Assembly (NCBI GenBank): GCA_949987565.1
Contig: OX465107.1
Span: 15,832,305 to 15,896,304, forward strand
Direction: 5' to 3'
Length of the DNA stretch: 64,000 nt
Source of the DNA: Luidia sarsii
Lineage: Eukaryota > Echinodermata > Asteroidea > Paxillosida > Luidiidae
Both the position numbers and the translations under genes were made by a program. How positions within the stretch are numbered: position 1 is the stretch's first letter; each line of letters begins with the position of its first letter. The notes beneath the pieces were generated by a model that searched no databases, had not been told where the DNA came from, and was given only the letters and a program-made list of their open reading frames with translations. Shown piece by piece: positions 32,031 to 44,765 of the stretch.

Positions 32031-32852
32031 TAACTGGTTTTCTACTCGCGAAAATTCGAAGGGATTTTCTTCCAATTCTACGCGAACGTTCCTTTGTATC
32101 GGTTCCGGAAGTAGTGGGAGGGGGAATAATGAGCAGCTATACCCTGGGATTCTGAGAAATCCGCATTTGGGGTCTTATCAACGAAAACATCTATGGAGTA
32201 TGTCTTATTATAGAGGTCTTATCGATCGTGTGTTAGCACTAATAATGGGTATTCCATCGGGTGTTGTTATCTACAGATGCGATACGGGATGCTGGGCGAG
32301 TCGACTTATATTCCTTGCCCTTTGGACCCGAGGCTTAGTGCTCGGTCATGTACACACTGTATACACGCATTAAGTATAATGTGGCCGAACAAGGGTTCCA
32401 AGCATTATTTGGAAAAGACCATTGCTTCGATATCAGCCCCGAATGCATGGTGTAGGCCAATATAATTCCTTGATTAGCTGTCGGGAAAATGTCAGTTGCG
32501 ATTCTAGTCGAACTGAATAAGCTGAAAGTATCCGTATCGTTAAAAAAAACCCACCACAAATCATTGTCAGCAATGGATGGTCCTTCATCTGTCGATATTA
32601 TGTGTATTTGTTGGCGAAAAAAACCCTTCGTATAGGCACGCTCTTGAATGTTGGCCGAGATGGGGTTATATCCCCCATAGCCTTTGCATCGTGCGCTATG
32701 GGCGAACATGCAGTGATGCCAGTGTAGGCTTCATGCAGTACACCCACCACATTCAAAATTGAGGGCTGTCAGCTCTTGGGATGAAAATGTGGGAATTCAA
32801 TCTCCCGCCCCACAACTACAGATGGAGGCCTGTCCACAATTCAGTATAATAC

Positions 32853-33311
32853 TGTGACCCGGCACAGCATAATGAGGAATAACCCCCACTTTTGAGATTT
32901 TGAGATTTTCTAATGATGTGAAAGAGCATACCATTAGCTTTCAAATGATATCAAAATTATTTCCGTGTGAACTTTGTTGTAAATAGTACAAGGGGACTTA
33001 GCTCGTTCATTTGGTGCCAGACACAATATAGCAGCACCATTTTAACTCCTCGAAAGCGGCCATTCAAAAAGGCAGGAACTTTACATTTTCATGAAAACAG
33101 TACACAAACACTCGTTTTTTTCAACATTTAGAGACGGATTTCGGAAAAATCCTTTGGACATAATATCCTCCAATTCCTTTAAATTTCCGAAAATACAAAA
33201 AAAAAAAATATGGATTTTTTTTTCCAATTGAGAAAATACTTTGACTTCGGGCGTTGTTTACTCGAAAAGTATTTTGGTGGAATAATCCTCATGTCGCTGT
33301 GCCGGGTCACA
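32853..33311 (+). mobile_element. TGTGACCCGGCACA MITE, copy 2
   Basis: TGTGACCCGGCACAGCATAA and CATGTCGCTGTGCCGGGTCACA-type end (right end GCTGTGCCGGGTCACA) are inverted repeats of about 460 bp. The interior matches the nested copy at 25676-26145 in the other orientation. Confidence 0.84.
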
Positions 33312-33813
33312 TATGATGTCCTGGAAGCCTTACGAAGCGTGCGTAGGAGGATTGTCAGAGAAGGGCTGCATGTAAAAAGCATTGGTGCGCGTACACACGC
33401 ATACGCACGGTCAAACACCCACCCTTGTTATTGCCATTCAAACGAGAGACTACATGTTGGCTTCATAAACAGAACATAATCCAAACTGGTGCCGTTTTAT
33501 TCGCTGCAGAAGTCAGCGCGGCGTACACATAGGAGCCTGAATTGTATGCACTGCGTTCAGTCCGATATCTCTTTTGCCGCGGCCATTATGTTTTTTGTCC
33601 GTCCGTTAAGGCATGCGGAATATCGATTCTTTTTTTTTAAGCAATCAGTAGGCAAGGCGCGGACAAGGGAGGCTGCCCCTTGTACCGCTGTCTTGGTCTC
33701 TGTTCAGCAAAACGGGGAAATGTCAGACAGAACATGAATTTTTCCGATTTGATGTGAATCGATTGAGACGCCGGCCCAAAGCGCTGATATAATCGGAAAG
33801 GATTCTGTGTCAA

Positions 33814-34048
33814 TAGACCGATAGCGCGACCACTGTTTACATGCCATCACGTGACTTATATAGTGGGTAGTTTTTTCCCATCTCATTTGGCACAGAGCAG
33901 CGATGGAAATGTATAAAGAAGAATGTGGACAATATGTTAGTCTTCTTCGCTCATTTCCAATCCTGTTCTGCAACAAATGAGATGCAAAAAATACCCACTT
34001 ATATAAGTTACGTGATGGCATGTAAACATTGGTCGCGCAATCGGTCTA
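33814..34048. mobile_element. Inverted-repeat MITE with about 58-bp arms
   Basis: TAGACCGATAGCGCGACCAC and TTTACATGCCATCACGTGAC on the left are mirrored by ACGTGATGGCATGTAAACA and GGTCGCGCAATCGGTCTA on the right. TA at both ends suits a mariner-type target. Confidence 0.82.
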
Positions 34049-34102
34049 TATAATTGCCTTATGTCGATTCATATCACAAGGACCGCTTCCTTTCCGCCAA
34101 TT

Positions 34103-34442
34103 ATCATCGCTGTTTACATACAAGTGTTTGACAAAGTTTTAAAACACAGGATTTTCAAAAGATGAAATCTAATCTTGATATAATGTTAAAATTTAGTGGG
34201 CCTGACGTTTCGATCCTAGCAGGACCTTTCTCAATTTTTGATCTCACCAACATACTGAATATTACAAACTAAGAGATGAGGTATATGATGTTGGAGGTAG
34301 TGCACGTGATACAGCCATAGCTCGTGTGGGTAGTTCCAGAAGAATGTCCATCGAAGAATTATCATCGCTGTTTACAAAGTGTTTGACAAAGTTTTAAAAC
34401 ACAGGATTTTCAAAAGATGAAATCTAATCTTGATATAATGTC
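34103..34442. repeat. Hairpin-module fragment between two long direct repeats
   Basis: About 85 bp (from ATCATCGCTGTTTAC to CTTGATATAATGT) occurs at 34103-34188 and again at 34362-34442, differing mainly by a short deletion. Between them lies CCTGACGTTTCGATCCTAGC plus AGGACCTTTCTCAA and unrelated sequence. Confidence 0.68.
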
Positions 34443-34959
34443 AGTAATAATCATGTCCGACTTGTTGGAATTCTTTCGAATCAATCTGTAAGACATGTTT
34501 ACTTCAACAAATAATGTTCATATTCTCTATACGTAGTGTGCAGTGTGTCCAGTTGGTTCATCATTGCAAACCACCTAAGATTTGGAAATGACTATCGATC
34601 GTTCTCAAATCATACAAAAATGGATATCGCTCGGGCGAGGACAGGCCTGGACCCCGACTCACCGTCTATAACGCGATCACATGCCCTATTCTCGCGGTTC
34701 ACGTATGGCATCGGATTGCATGTGCAAGGCATCAGTCCTAATGGGAAAGAGCGGTCATGCTGTAACGAGACGGCAGAATGGACGGTGGGCGCTATTTCAT
34801 AATCCAGCCCCGGTCTAGTTCGGCTGTAGGAGCTCGCTCCTCGTGATTGCGCGCTATCTTGTCGAGTGCAGTGCAATTATACAGCTCCTTGACACGAGGC
34901 GAGGATATCGCATCGTGATGGGGGGTGGCGGTGGAGGATGCATGATTTGAAAAGCATAC

Positions 34960-35335
34960 TTTAGGTGATGGGGTATGTTTAAGATGTATTCAATCATTAA
35001 AGCTAAATCATGTCGTTCGAAACCGGCTTATGATGCATTGATGCTAAATCACTTCGTTTGAAACCGGTTTAAGATGCATTGGTGCTAAATCACTTCGTTT
35101 GAAACCGGTTTAAGATGCATTGGTGCTTAAACCACCTCGTTTGAAACCGGTTTAAGATGCATTGGTGCTAAACCACCTCGTTTGAAACCGGCATTAAGAT
35201 GCATTGGTGCTAAACCACCTCGTTTGAAACCGGTTTAAGATGCATTGGTGCTAAACCACCTCGTTTGAAACCGGTTTAAGATGCATTGGTGCTAAACCAC
35301 CTCGTTTGAAACCGGTTTATGAAGTAATCAGTGGT
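34960..35335 (+). repeat. 41-bp minisatellite, left block
   Basis: About nine units with consensus words GATGCATTGGTGCTAAACCA and CCTCGTTTGAAACCGGTTTA. The first units are diverged; the last five are nearly identical. Confidence 0.9.
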
Positions 35336-35417
35336 TGACGCTAAACCATTTCATTCAAATCTTGTCTGAGATGCATTCAGTGATTGATTCGGAGAATACA
35401 TAATTTGAAAGGCATTA

Positions 35418-35834
35418 ACATGTAAACCGTGAAAATGGGGTGAAAATGTCATTTCGCCGTAAAACTAAAAAGTCACTGTGATTTCACGGCGCATTTTACT
35501 GTGAATTCACCGTGAAAATAATCACCTCTCTGACCTGATAAGGACATCTTCAGGTCGCTAAAGAAACCGTGAAAAAACGTGGATATCTAGGGGGGGGCAA
35601 GCTCCAGCCTTGAGGGATGACTAACTCAATTACAAGTAGGGCCCCAGCCCCCATAGAGGTACTGTATTATGGTGTCCTTGTAACTGTCACTCCCAGTTAC
35701 TTCAGGAATGTGGCCTTGGAGACCACTGGTGAAAATGCCATGAAAAGGCCGTGAAAACTACTGGCTATACTGTGCAATGAAAAAGGGGTAAAACACCGTG
35801 GATTTTCACCCCGTTTTCACGGTTTACATGTTCA
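35418..35834. mobile_element. Inverted-repeat element splitting the minisatellite
   Basis: AACATGTAAACCGTGAAAA and GGGGTGAAAAT at the left are mirrored by ATTTTCACCCC and TTTTCACGGTTTACATGTT at the right, 31-bp arms with one mismatch. The interior repeats CCGTGAAA and TTTCACGG. It separates two blocks of the same 41-bp satellite. Confidence 0.75.
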
Positions 35835-35854
35835 TAGTGTTAGCTGGACTATGT

Positions 35855-36290
35855 TTAAGATGTATTCAGTCATTAAAGGTAAACCATGTCATTTAAAACC
35901 GTTTTGAGATGCATTGATGCTAAACCACCACATTTAGAACCGTTTTGAGATGCATTGATGCTAAACCACCACATTTAGAACCGGTTTGAGATGCATTGAT
36001 GCTAAACCACCTCATTTAGAACCGTTTTGAGATGCATTGATGCTAAACCACCACATTTAGAACCGGTTTGAGATGCATTGATGCTAAACCACCTCATTTA
36101 AAACTGGTTTAAGAGGTAATCAGTGACTGATGCTAAACCATTTCATTCAAAGCGTATCTTAGATGTATTCGGGGATTGATGCTAAACCATCTCGTTCAAA
36201 ACCGGTTTAAGATTTATTCAGCGATTATCGCTAAACCATCTCATTAAAAACAGTTTTAAGATGATTTCGGAGATTGACAATAATCCATCA
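35855..36290 (+). repeat. 41-bp minisatellite, right block
   Basis: Same period as the left block but with a distinct unit: GATGCATTGATGCTAAACCA and CCACATTTAGAACCGTTTTG. The last units are diverged, as at the outer edge of the left block. Confidence 0.88.
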
Positions 36291-37297
36291 TATTCACATT
36301 TCTGTAATACGGCGGAGGGTATTTTCTAATCGTTTTCTTTTAGGAAAACAAAACAAAATGCAGCCTTCGGAGTTTAATGGTTCGTGAACGGCGAGGGAAA
36401 GGGTGGAGAACAGAGTGCGAAACGAAAAGATTTAGCAGGATTGTGGGGACCGACTGCCAGCCAGATACTGAGGCTTAGGGTCGAGGTTGACGCTGACCTT
36501 AAACACAATAACCAATGAGAAGATAGAAAGAGCTAGGTCGGCCTGTTGGCAAGTGGTGATTTGCGCTTCGTTCCCAACCGGCTCAATTTTGGAATTTTAC
36601 GGGGTTCGCCTACGATTGGCATTTCTGGCCTCGCTCCCGGGAGACGATTCTGCAATCCAGTCTGAGGGAAAAAAAGAGAAAGCGATGGAAAATTCTTCAT
36701 GTGGCTTCTCGTATTTTTTCCCTGTTTAAAAAGCCACAACTGCATGTAATAAAGATCATCCATTATTGACAGCCAGTAATGTAAGTGGAAAACATAACGT
36801 AACCGGGTAACCTGAAGAAAATCGTTGACGAGGAAGGGCATCAAAACCATCATCAGTTCTCTTCCGTTGATTCATTGCTGCCTCTTTTTCTACTTTTGTT
36901 TCTTCTTCAAATGGTCAAGATTAGTTTTCAGTCCAGGATTCGCCCTCGCCCTTAATGTCTTGGGAATTGGCCATTTTATCTTTGTACCTAATGCTTAAGT
37001 ATGCGATAGCATGCGGCGCTGGCCTGGTTTGAGCCGGTCGATAACTCTACGGATTCCAGTGTTCTCCCTTGAAATTAACTCAATACCAGTGACGTGTCTC
37101 GGGAGTTTCCCAAATTAAATTACCCAGTGTAACCCCTATACGCTGCCGTTCCCATGGCACCTCCAACCTGGACAATAGTATTTGAGCGTGTCCGTCGATC
37201 TCCGTTAACTTGAGAGTGGCGTAATTTCGTCCTCCGCAGAATAATGCTTTATTCACTCGCCCGCTTCTCAGTGGCATCGATCGGAAATGCTGTTCTC
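36291..37297. other. Non-coding interval; no gene recognised
   Basis: No repeat family or exon recognised. Short frames at 36487-36853 on both strands overlap each other and lack motifs. Confidence 0.5.
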
Positions 37298-37615
37298 CTT
37301 TCTCCCTTTATTCTCGACTATCTCTCTCACTCCACCCCCTTAGCTCATTGTCTCACTCCATCCATCTCCCTTTCCTCTACCGTATCTCTAAATCTCTCCA
37401 TCATCTCTTTCCTCTCTCTCCCCCTCTCTCTCTTCCCCTCTCCCATCTCTCACATCCCCCTCTCTCCATCTCTCCAACCAGTCTGTCTTTCTGTCTTTCT
37501 CCCTCTACTCTCTCTTCCTCACTCTTTCTCTTTGTCTCACTCTCCCCCTCCCCCCTTCCTTTCCCCTCTCTCCTCCCCAATCTCTTCAGTTTCCCTTCGC
37601 GTCCATCTTTACATC
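37298..37615 (+). repeat. Pyrimidine-rich (TC) tract
   Basis: Degenerate ctctct/ccctct for about 320 bp. Frames through it are Ser/Leu/Pro-rich artefacts. Confidence 0.88.
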
Positions 37616-38034
37616 TAATATGCACACTGCTAATTGAATTGAACTCGGATCGCCGTCGGATCTCGGGGAGTCTCGTCATTTCGCGCGGCCTCCCGTGAGC
37701 CGATGCGCTCCTCTTTGCTAAGGAGGAGCGGGGTCGGGCTGTCTGGCGGATTCCTCGCCCAGCTGCGGGCGCTCATTTGAATTGTGCAGAGGGCCCGGCG
37801 GACCTGGACGGCGTGTCGATGCTGAGACCAGACGACATGTCTGCGCGTGCCCGCCCGGCTTCGCCGTCTGCTCACGAGGGAACGCGCCCGCAAAACGGTC
37901 GCCTGACGACGTGAGCGCGGCGCTCTACTTGGATAACGTTGCCCCGGCAACGTAATCCACCTGTCATGTTTGAATGCTGCCGGGCGCAGGTGAGGTAGAG
38001 AGCGGCAAAGGGAGTCGTCGGTGTTGCATATCGT

Positions 38035-38290
38035 ATGCATCGTATAGCATCGCGCTGCCAAGCTGAGGTGTTTTACAAGGAAGGAGAGCTGCTAGAGGAA
38101 TGCTTACACTGGCGAGCGGTAACGGGATTCCGCGCGGTCACAAATACAGGACGCACAATTTTTCCTATGGGAACGTTTACATCTGTATGTACCGTAGCAT
38201 CGCGTTGCCAAGCTGAGCTGTTTTACAAGCAAGGTGAGCTGCTAAAGGTTTTTTTTTACACAGGCGGGCGGTAACGGACTTCCGCGCTGT
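38035..38290 (+). repeat. Tandem duplication of about 150 bp
   Basis: GTATAGCATCGCG / TGCCAAGCTGAGGTGTTTTA / GAGCTGCTA at about 38042-38095 recurs at about 38186-38247 as GTAGCATCGCGTTGCCAAGC / TGAGCTGTTTTACAAG. GGCGGGCGGTAACGGACTTCC echoes the first copy's GGCGAGCGGTAACGGGATTCC. Two units only. Confidence 0.65.
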
Positions 38291-38299
38291 CAAAAATGT

Positions 38300-40097
38300 G
38301 GGAGCGTTTATATCTAGGGTTGAAATAACGCGCAGTTGCGCGGTAAACCGCTCGGTTTAGAAACCAGAGCGGTTTTTTTCCAAGATACCGCGCTGCGACT
38401 GAGCGACAATTTCTTAAGTTTCTCTTCCACATGAGACGCGATCTTCTCGCCAGGATCGGGAGGAAGAGAGCTTCTGCCTCTTGCTTTCGCCGATTCCTTC
38501 GGTACGGTGCCATAGTCTTTGGAAAATAAAAAGTAATTTGCATAAATACCGAGGGAGTTTCCGCGTCTGTGTAACCGTACAATACCGCGCGGCATTGTCC
38601 CTTTCCGCTGTCGCTTACCGTTACCGCGCGACTGTGTAAATGTGCCTTAAGACGTGATTTGATTCAAATGCTGCCATTTCTGTCTTGTCTCAAGGAATGC
38701 CTTTGAAAGGTTGTCACGCCTTTTTGGTCTATCTTGCTTGGCAGCGGGTCACACGTACCTCGTGTGCTCATAATAATCGGGATGAAAATGTAGCATTGCC
38801 TGGACGAGCTGAATACCCTGGGGTACATTAGTATAATAGTAACGACACGATTGCCTCTGCATGTAGCTCGGCTGGTGCCCCTTTCTCGGTGACATAATAT
38901 TCAGGATCAATCTGATTTACAACCGAAGTCCCTTTGTTTTTTGCGAGCTCTCACTACGGCTCGTTTATTATAATTGAATGAACAATAGTCCATATGGCTG
39001 ACAAGAATATCAAATTTATATATAGACCCTATTACGCAGGATGCTCTATAATTATAAATGGCAGCCTTATGGTATAATCTACGGTTCAAGGTAGCTTAAT
39101 ATGAAACCGAGTTGAACGCCTATCTACATACTGCAATCACAGCCTGGAACAGACTACCAGATGGCATCGTTGACAAGCACACGGTCTGGTCTGTGGGATT
39201 TTCGGCATCCACTGCACGGAGCACAATGTTAGGTTCCTGGAGTTCCTAGATTCTCCCCCTACAGAACGGCATTATGCGCATTATGTACAAGGACTCGGAA
39301 TTAGAAGTACTTGGAAGATAAGTACTTGCACTCGTACCGGTACTCACTCGGCTAGCAAAGTATTCGACCTCTCTTTGTATAACCAGCAGTCAAAGTACAC
39401 GGCAGTACTTGGTACTCGGGAAAAATACTCGACTATAGCATCACCGCAGGACGCCCAAACGCCCATAGTGTTACGCCGACCGCCAGACTATTACAGCCGT
39501 AACGGGGAGATTAGTGTACATGAGGCAGGACTCGTCGGTTCCAAATCATCGCGATTCTTCTCGTATCTCAAAACGATAAGAATCCCTAATTAGCGTTAAT
39601 GATACGCAATTCCATTCCACTTGATGGGCAGTGTGGGGGGAGGGGTCGCCAATGTGCTCCGTCTTCCGAACTAACGAGGGAAGCTGCGTTTCCTTTCTTC
39701 CGATTGATCGCACACTGCAGAGTGCAGACCCTGACACCAATTCAGTTATGGAATATTTTGTCGGAACATTTTTAGGTCAATCAGGAAGACGCGTGTATGC
39801 CTGTATTACGCCTTTCATTCTATATAGGGCGCCCCCCGTCCACCGCCATACAAAGATCCAGGGGTGTGCCATGGCCGCGGCCACGGTGCGAATAACACCA
39901 TACCAGTATCATTATGTTCTGCAGTCCCTCGTTCCTGATATACGGAGTGTTCCTTAACCCCTTTTGTGCCAAGTGATTTCGTTCATATACCAGCGATACA
40001 CAGTCGCGTATATATGCCTTTCCGCGGCATTATATTGCTATGCCAAAATTGCTCTCTTCCTACGGCTACGGGGCAGAGGTTATAGACCGGAACCCAT
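38300..40097. other. Non-coding interval with possible LINE remnant
   Basis: At about 39116-39175 the plus strand reads AYLHTAITAWNRLPDGIVD, resembling the WN.LP..VV tail of many non-LTR retrotransposon ORF2 proteins. It is too short to classify. Near 38300-38650, words rich in accgcgcg suggest an old repeat with diverged inverted ends. Confidence 0.4.
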
Positions 40098-40164
40098 GGG
40101 CGAGAGAGACAGACGTGGAGAGTATATAGAAAGAGATATACAGAGAGGGAGAGAGGGAGGGAGA

Positions 40165-40206
<42 letters not shown>

Positions 40207-41056
40207 GGGAGGGCGAAATAGAGATCGAGGGAAGGGGGTAGAGAGAGGGAGGGAGAGATATAGGGAGAGATAGTGGAAGAGAGATGGAGAGAGAGAGGAA
40301 GAGAGAGAGAGGGAGAGAGAGAGAGGGAGAGAGAGAGGAAGAGGTAGAGAGAGAGGAAGAGAGAGAGAGGAAGAGGGAGAGAGAGGGAGAGAGAGAGAGG
40401 GAGAGAGGGGAGAGAAAGGGAGAGGGCGAAATAGAGATCGAGAGAAGGGGGTAGAGAGAGAGGGAGGGAGAGAGAGGGAGGGAGGGAAAGGTGGAGAGAT
40501 ACACATAGATAGAGATAGAGAGAAGGGGTAGAGACAGGGAGGGAGGGAGAGATAGAGGTAGGGAGAGAGAGGGGGAGGGAGGGAGAGAGGTACACAGAGA
40601 GGAAGAGTTGGAAGAAGAGGGATAGATGGAGAGAGATACACAGAGAGCGAGAGGGGGAAATAGAGGGAGAGCTGGAGAGAGACGCACTGAGAGAAAGAGA
40701 GGGAGTGAGAGGGAGAAATGGAAAGAGATACAGAGAGAAGAAGAGAGAGGTGTTATAGAGAGATGCACAGTGAGGAAAAGAGAAGAGAGGATATAGAGGA
40801 AGATGGAGAGAGGTGGAGAGAGAGTGGTGGAGAGAAATTGAGAGGGGAAGAGATAGGGGAAGAAAGAGGGAGAGAGACGGAGAGAGAGAGGGGAAGAGAG
40901 AGGGAAAGAAAGAGGAAGAGAGATGGCGAGAGAGAGAGAGAGAAGGGAAGAGAGAGTGGAAGAAAGAGGGAGAGGGACGGCGAGAGAGAGAGAGAGAGAG
41001 AGAGAGAGGGGAAGAGAGATGGAAAGAAAGAGGGAGAGAGACGGAAAGAGAGAGAA
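40098..41056 (+). repeat. Purine-rich (GA) tract
   Basis: Nearly 1 kb of gagaga/gggaga sequence with phrases such as AGAGATCGAG and GGGGGTAGAGAGA recurring near 40220 and 40435, so it has some longer-period structure. Arg/Glu or Ser/Leu frames are artefacts. Confidence 0.93.
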
Positions 41057-41588
41057 TCGCGTTTGCTCTCGATTGACTTGCTTGTATAGTAATGTAATAA
41101 TCGAAATCGAGTCTCCCGTATAATATAGTTAATCAATATTCATGCGGTGTGATTTGGCGTTGCGCGCCCATGCCTTCTCGTGATATCATCCGACAGCTCG
41201 CAGTGGAACGACTCGCTGTGTGTGGTGGTGCGAGTGAAGGGTCTTACTCCCCCCCCCCCTCGCCCCCCCCTGACATGTCATCAGCACTGCTCACCCGGTG
41301 CCTCGATCCTTTTGGACCGACTGCCCGCAGGGTGAATCACAAGGCGCAGTTCTTGAGGGAATCGGTCCCGAGACGGCTGCAGACACGCTATTCTCTGCCC
41401 ATCGCAAATTGTCCCACGCGATGAGCGCACACGCAGAAGCGGCTTTTCAGTTTCGATTAACCTATGCTCATTTAAATTTCTCTCTCCCCCCCAAAAAGAG
41501 ACACAAAACCGGAATGTCACAGTGCATTATTTCGAGTATTTTACTGTTACAAAACAAATTACAAACTGCTCACCGACTTAAACGACTT

Positions 41589-41742
41589 GGGCTGGATTTC
41601 ACAAAGCCTTACGATAAATCGTAACTCAACTATTCGATTGATAACCCATCGTAAGTCGTGATAGGCCGTATGGTTTCTGATGTGCTTCGCTCATTGTCTT
41701 GCGATTGATTGTACGCTACGATGAGTTTGGTGAAATCCACCA
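41589..41742 (+). mobile_element. ATCGTAA-rich MITE, copy 3
   Basis: GGGCTGGATTTCACAAAGCC at the left and GAGTTTGGTGAAATCCACC at the right. Closest to the copy at 11802-11959. Confidence 0.76.
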
Positions 41743-42274
41743 GAGGATGCACATCTTAAAAACGTGGTTTCGAGCCTATAGCAGAACCTGCCACGGATGC
41801 ATTCTGTTAGAACGACTTCGAGGTAGGTCCTGCTATATACAGGATCGGAACCCTAGGTCCTCGTGTACTCTCCTCGTGGATTAACACCAGCCGGTCTCTT
41901 ATTCTCACTGCGTTCACACTTGATCTCGCAAGGAGGATCAGATCCTGCGGTCACGGAGGATCAGATCCAATGCTGCGTTCACACTGGTTCCTGATCCTGC
42001 ATTGATCGCGCATTGAGCAGCGGAAACGCTCTCCAAAGGTTATCCACGTAGGTCACTAGTCATGCGCAGTAGAACGTCAGCACGGCCATGACGCGCGAAA
42101 CACATAAGCACATACATGTATACAAAGTCTTCTTTTCGGACGTTTTTCCAGGCATGGGCCCGGGTCTGATCCTTCCCAAAAGGAGGACCAGATCCCGGGA
42201 TCTGATCCTGGCTCTATGAAATTGGGACCTGTTTGAAGTGCTGTGATTTCGCCGGTTTTTTACCGTTATGCGAC

Positions 42275-42882
42275 TAAAGCCGCGTCCGCACTGGACTTAA
42301 AATGGGTAAACTAACCGAGCAAATGGGTAAATTGACCATTTTAAGTCCAGTGCGGACAGCCCAGGAAGTTTTCCTCCCAGGTAACTTACCCGACTCCAGT
42401 GGGTAGTTTAACCGACCAACTTCTGCCCGGTTAAATTGACCTGAAGCCGATTTCACCAAACCCATCGTAACTTACGATCAATCGCAAGACGATGAGTTAT
42501 GCACAAAACATACGGCCTATCACAACTTACGATGGGTTATCCATCGTAAGTTGAGTTACGATGCATCGTAAGGCTTTGTGAAATCCCCCGAGTCGATAAG
42601 TCCAATCCGGACACGAAGTCTCGGTAAACGACTCGGTAAAAAACCACATCCGGCACCCCGCACGTTACGTTACTGTATGCAAGACTCGTGCGGGCGCAGG
42701 GTAACAACGTGTTTGTGTACCTAGAGTACATGCACATGTACATGAGTCGGTTAGTTTCACCCATCGTCTCGGTTAGTTTACCCGAGTCGAAAAGTCCAAG
42801 TGCGGACGCAGGGAAGATTTACCCATTGGAATGTTACCCACGGGCTCGGTAAAAAAATAAGTCCAGTGCGGACACGGCTTTA
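42275..42882. mobile_element. Inverted-repeat element with nested MITE
   Basis: TAAAGCCGCGTCCGCACTGG at the left and AGTGCGGACACGGCTTTA at the right, with further internal copies of GTCCAGTGCGGAC and of TCGGTAAA. The MITE at 42446-42588 sits inside. TA at both ends fits a mariner-type target. Confidence 0.72.
42446..42588 (-). mobile_element. ATCGTAA-rich MITE, copy 4 (nested)
   Basis: GATTTCACCAAACCCATCG at the left and AAGGCTTTGTGAAATC at the right; interior ACTTACGATCAATCGCAAGA. Orientation is opposite to the copy at 41589. Confidence 0.76.
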
Positions 42883-43370
42883 GAAATAATCATTCCAGAT
42901 AACCAACCACACGCTTGATAACTGAATGTATGGCTCTTGTCTTCCTATCCCGTTCGAAATATCCGTAGGTAGAACGTATAGAAAGGCACTCACACCATTG
43001 TTCCGCTGGGCACATGCAGTGAATGAGCCCGTAAAGTGTCCGATGTATTTGTCAGATCAGTCGGGTTATTTGTGTATAACGATAAGAAAAGCAAGCAAAC
43101 AAACCGGTTGCAGGCTACTGTTATTACTGCTCGGGAAATATCCGAAGCAAATTTGCTATGATGATTTACTTTCAGACGTGATGCTTGACATTTTTTTAAG
43201 TTTTTGGTCAAGACAAAGTGGCAAGGTGGCGTGACGGACTCCCAGATCTCGAGTCAGTCAGAGTGGTCCTATGAAGGAGCCCTCGACGACTTAGCCGTCG
43301 AAACGAAGCCGACTGTGTTTGCATGAAGCCGCGGCTGAATTGTGATCGACTGTGGCGTGTTATCTATAAT

Positions 43371-43630
43371 TAGGCCTTCTTATTAATATTTATACAAATT
43401 GTATGCATTGAGCCAAAAACGAGGCTATGGGTGCTAGATTTCCAAGATGGTGGTAAATTCAAGGGACCTTACCGTTGTTCCTAAGAGTAAGATAACTTTC
43501 GGTTTTGTTGAAGAATATGTCAACAAGAGATCAAAAAGCAGCGGGAAACAATTGATCTTGGAAATCTAGCGCCCATAGCCTCGCTTTCAGTTCGATGCAT
43601 ACAAGTTGCAGAAATATTAAGAAAGGCCTA
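43371..43630. mobile_element. THAP-family inverted-repeat element, copy 2
   Basis: TAGGCCTTCTTATTAATATT at the left and TATTAAGAAAGGCCTA at the right, with the inner inverted pair GCTAGATTTCCAAGATGG and ATCTTGGAAATCTAGCG. Between ATG at 43447 and TAG at 43569 lies a 40-codon frame without a THAP signature. Confidence 0.72.
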
Positions 43631-44765
43631 TAGACCAGTCTCGCCCATAAAATATCATAGTTTTACCACGGGTGTCATCACCTTCTTGGGAGTGGAACTG
43701 AGGTCTTGGCGGAGCTCAATTTCGTTTATTTAGAGATGTTCGGGCTCACCATTTCACGAATCGTCTCCATGGCCCGGTCAACTCATGCCATTGATTCTGA
43801 TGTGCATAATTCAAGCGGAGGATACCCTTATGAGAATCGATGGAATGCGATGTTTATGAGTCTTGTGCCGCTTGAATCTGTACACGTATACGCTTAAAGA
43901 CAAACGCTGTATCTTGATCGGCAAACCGTGAAAAAGACGGGTGAACTTTGGAACGCCGCAAGGCATCGGCGTCGAAGAACAAAAGACGGTGCGGGTGGTT
44001 ACTAGGCAACGCTGTCCGGTGAAGGTCGCCATCTTTATGTGTCACAACGCAGGCGCGAGTGCAACCGTGATGAGGCGGTCTTCCATTTTTTTTTTTATAA
44101 CGTCATAAATTCGTGGCTCGGGTGCGACCGTCGTGTTTGATTAAGCATTGCGAGCGCTCTGTCAACTTAGCACGCACTGGCTCCCGGGCCCTTTCAGTGG
44201 GCGATGGCTGGTCTGAGCATAGTGCTAGATCGATATGTTGCTTGGCTGGATCTAGTCAGTCGTGTGATGTTAAAGCAGTGAAGTAACAACCGGTACTTTA
44301 GGCCTACACATGTCAATTTTCACAATCCATATCCATCGTAATGTGGGTCAGTGCATGTTATTCGTCTATCCAAGCGTGTTGCCCTTTACTGGCAGGTATG
44401 GTGTAGGCCTATTACATTGCGTCCATTGGCTTCGTACTAGTACATGTGTTGCTAGTGTTGAGTGCCATCTTTTGATGTATAGGCCTATAGCGATCTGAAA
44501 TTCTTGTGTACATCAGTCCAAATTCGGCTTCGATTAAGGTAAGAAGAGTCAGGATTGACGTTCTTCCTTTTTCGCTCATGAAATGTTCACTCTATGCATT
44601 ATATTTATGATTAACATCAAAGCCCTGACGTTCATGAGATTTAGTTCCAAATTTAGCATAGTTTTATCAAATGAATACATCTCCCTCTCATAGCTCCCTC
44701 TTTAGGCCTAAAGAAATGCAATGTACAATGCGAAGTGCAGCACCGTTAACACCCCAAGCGTAAGC

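Noticed and set aside
34960..36290. CRISPR array
   Set aside because: Units are contiguous 41-bp tandem repeats without unique spacers, in a eukaryotic setting.
39983..41136. Long Ser/Leu/Pro or Arg/Glu frames on both strands
   Set aside because: Artefacts of the GA tract at 40098-41056.
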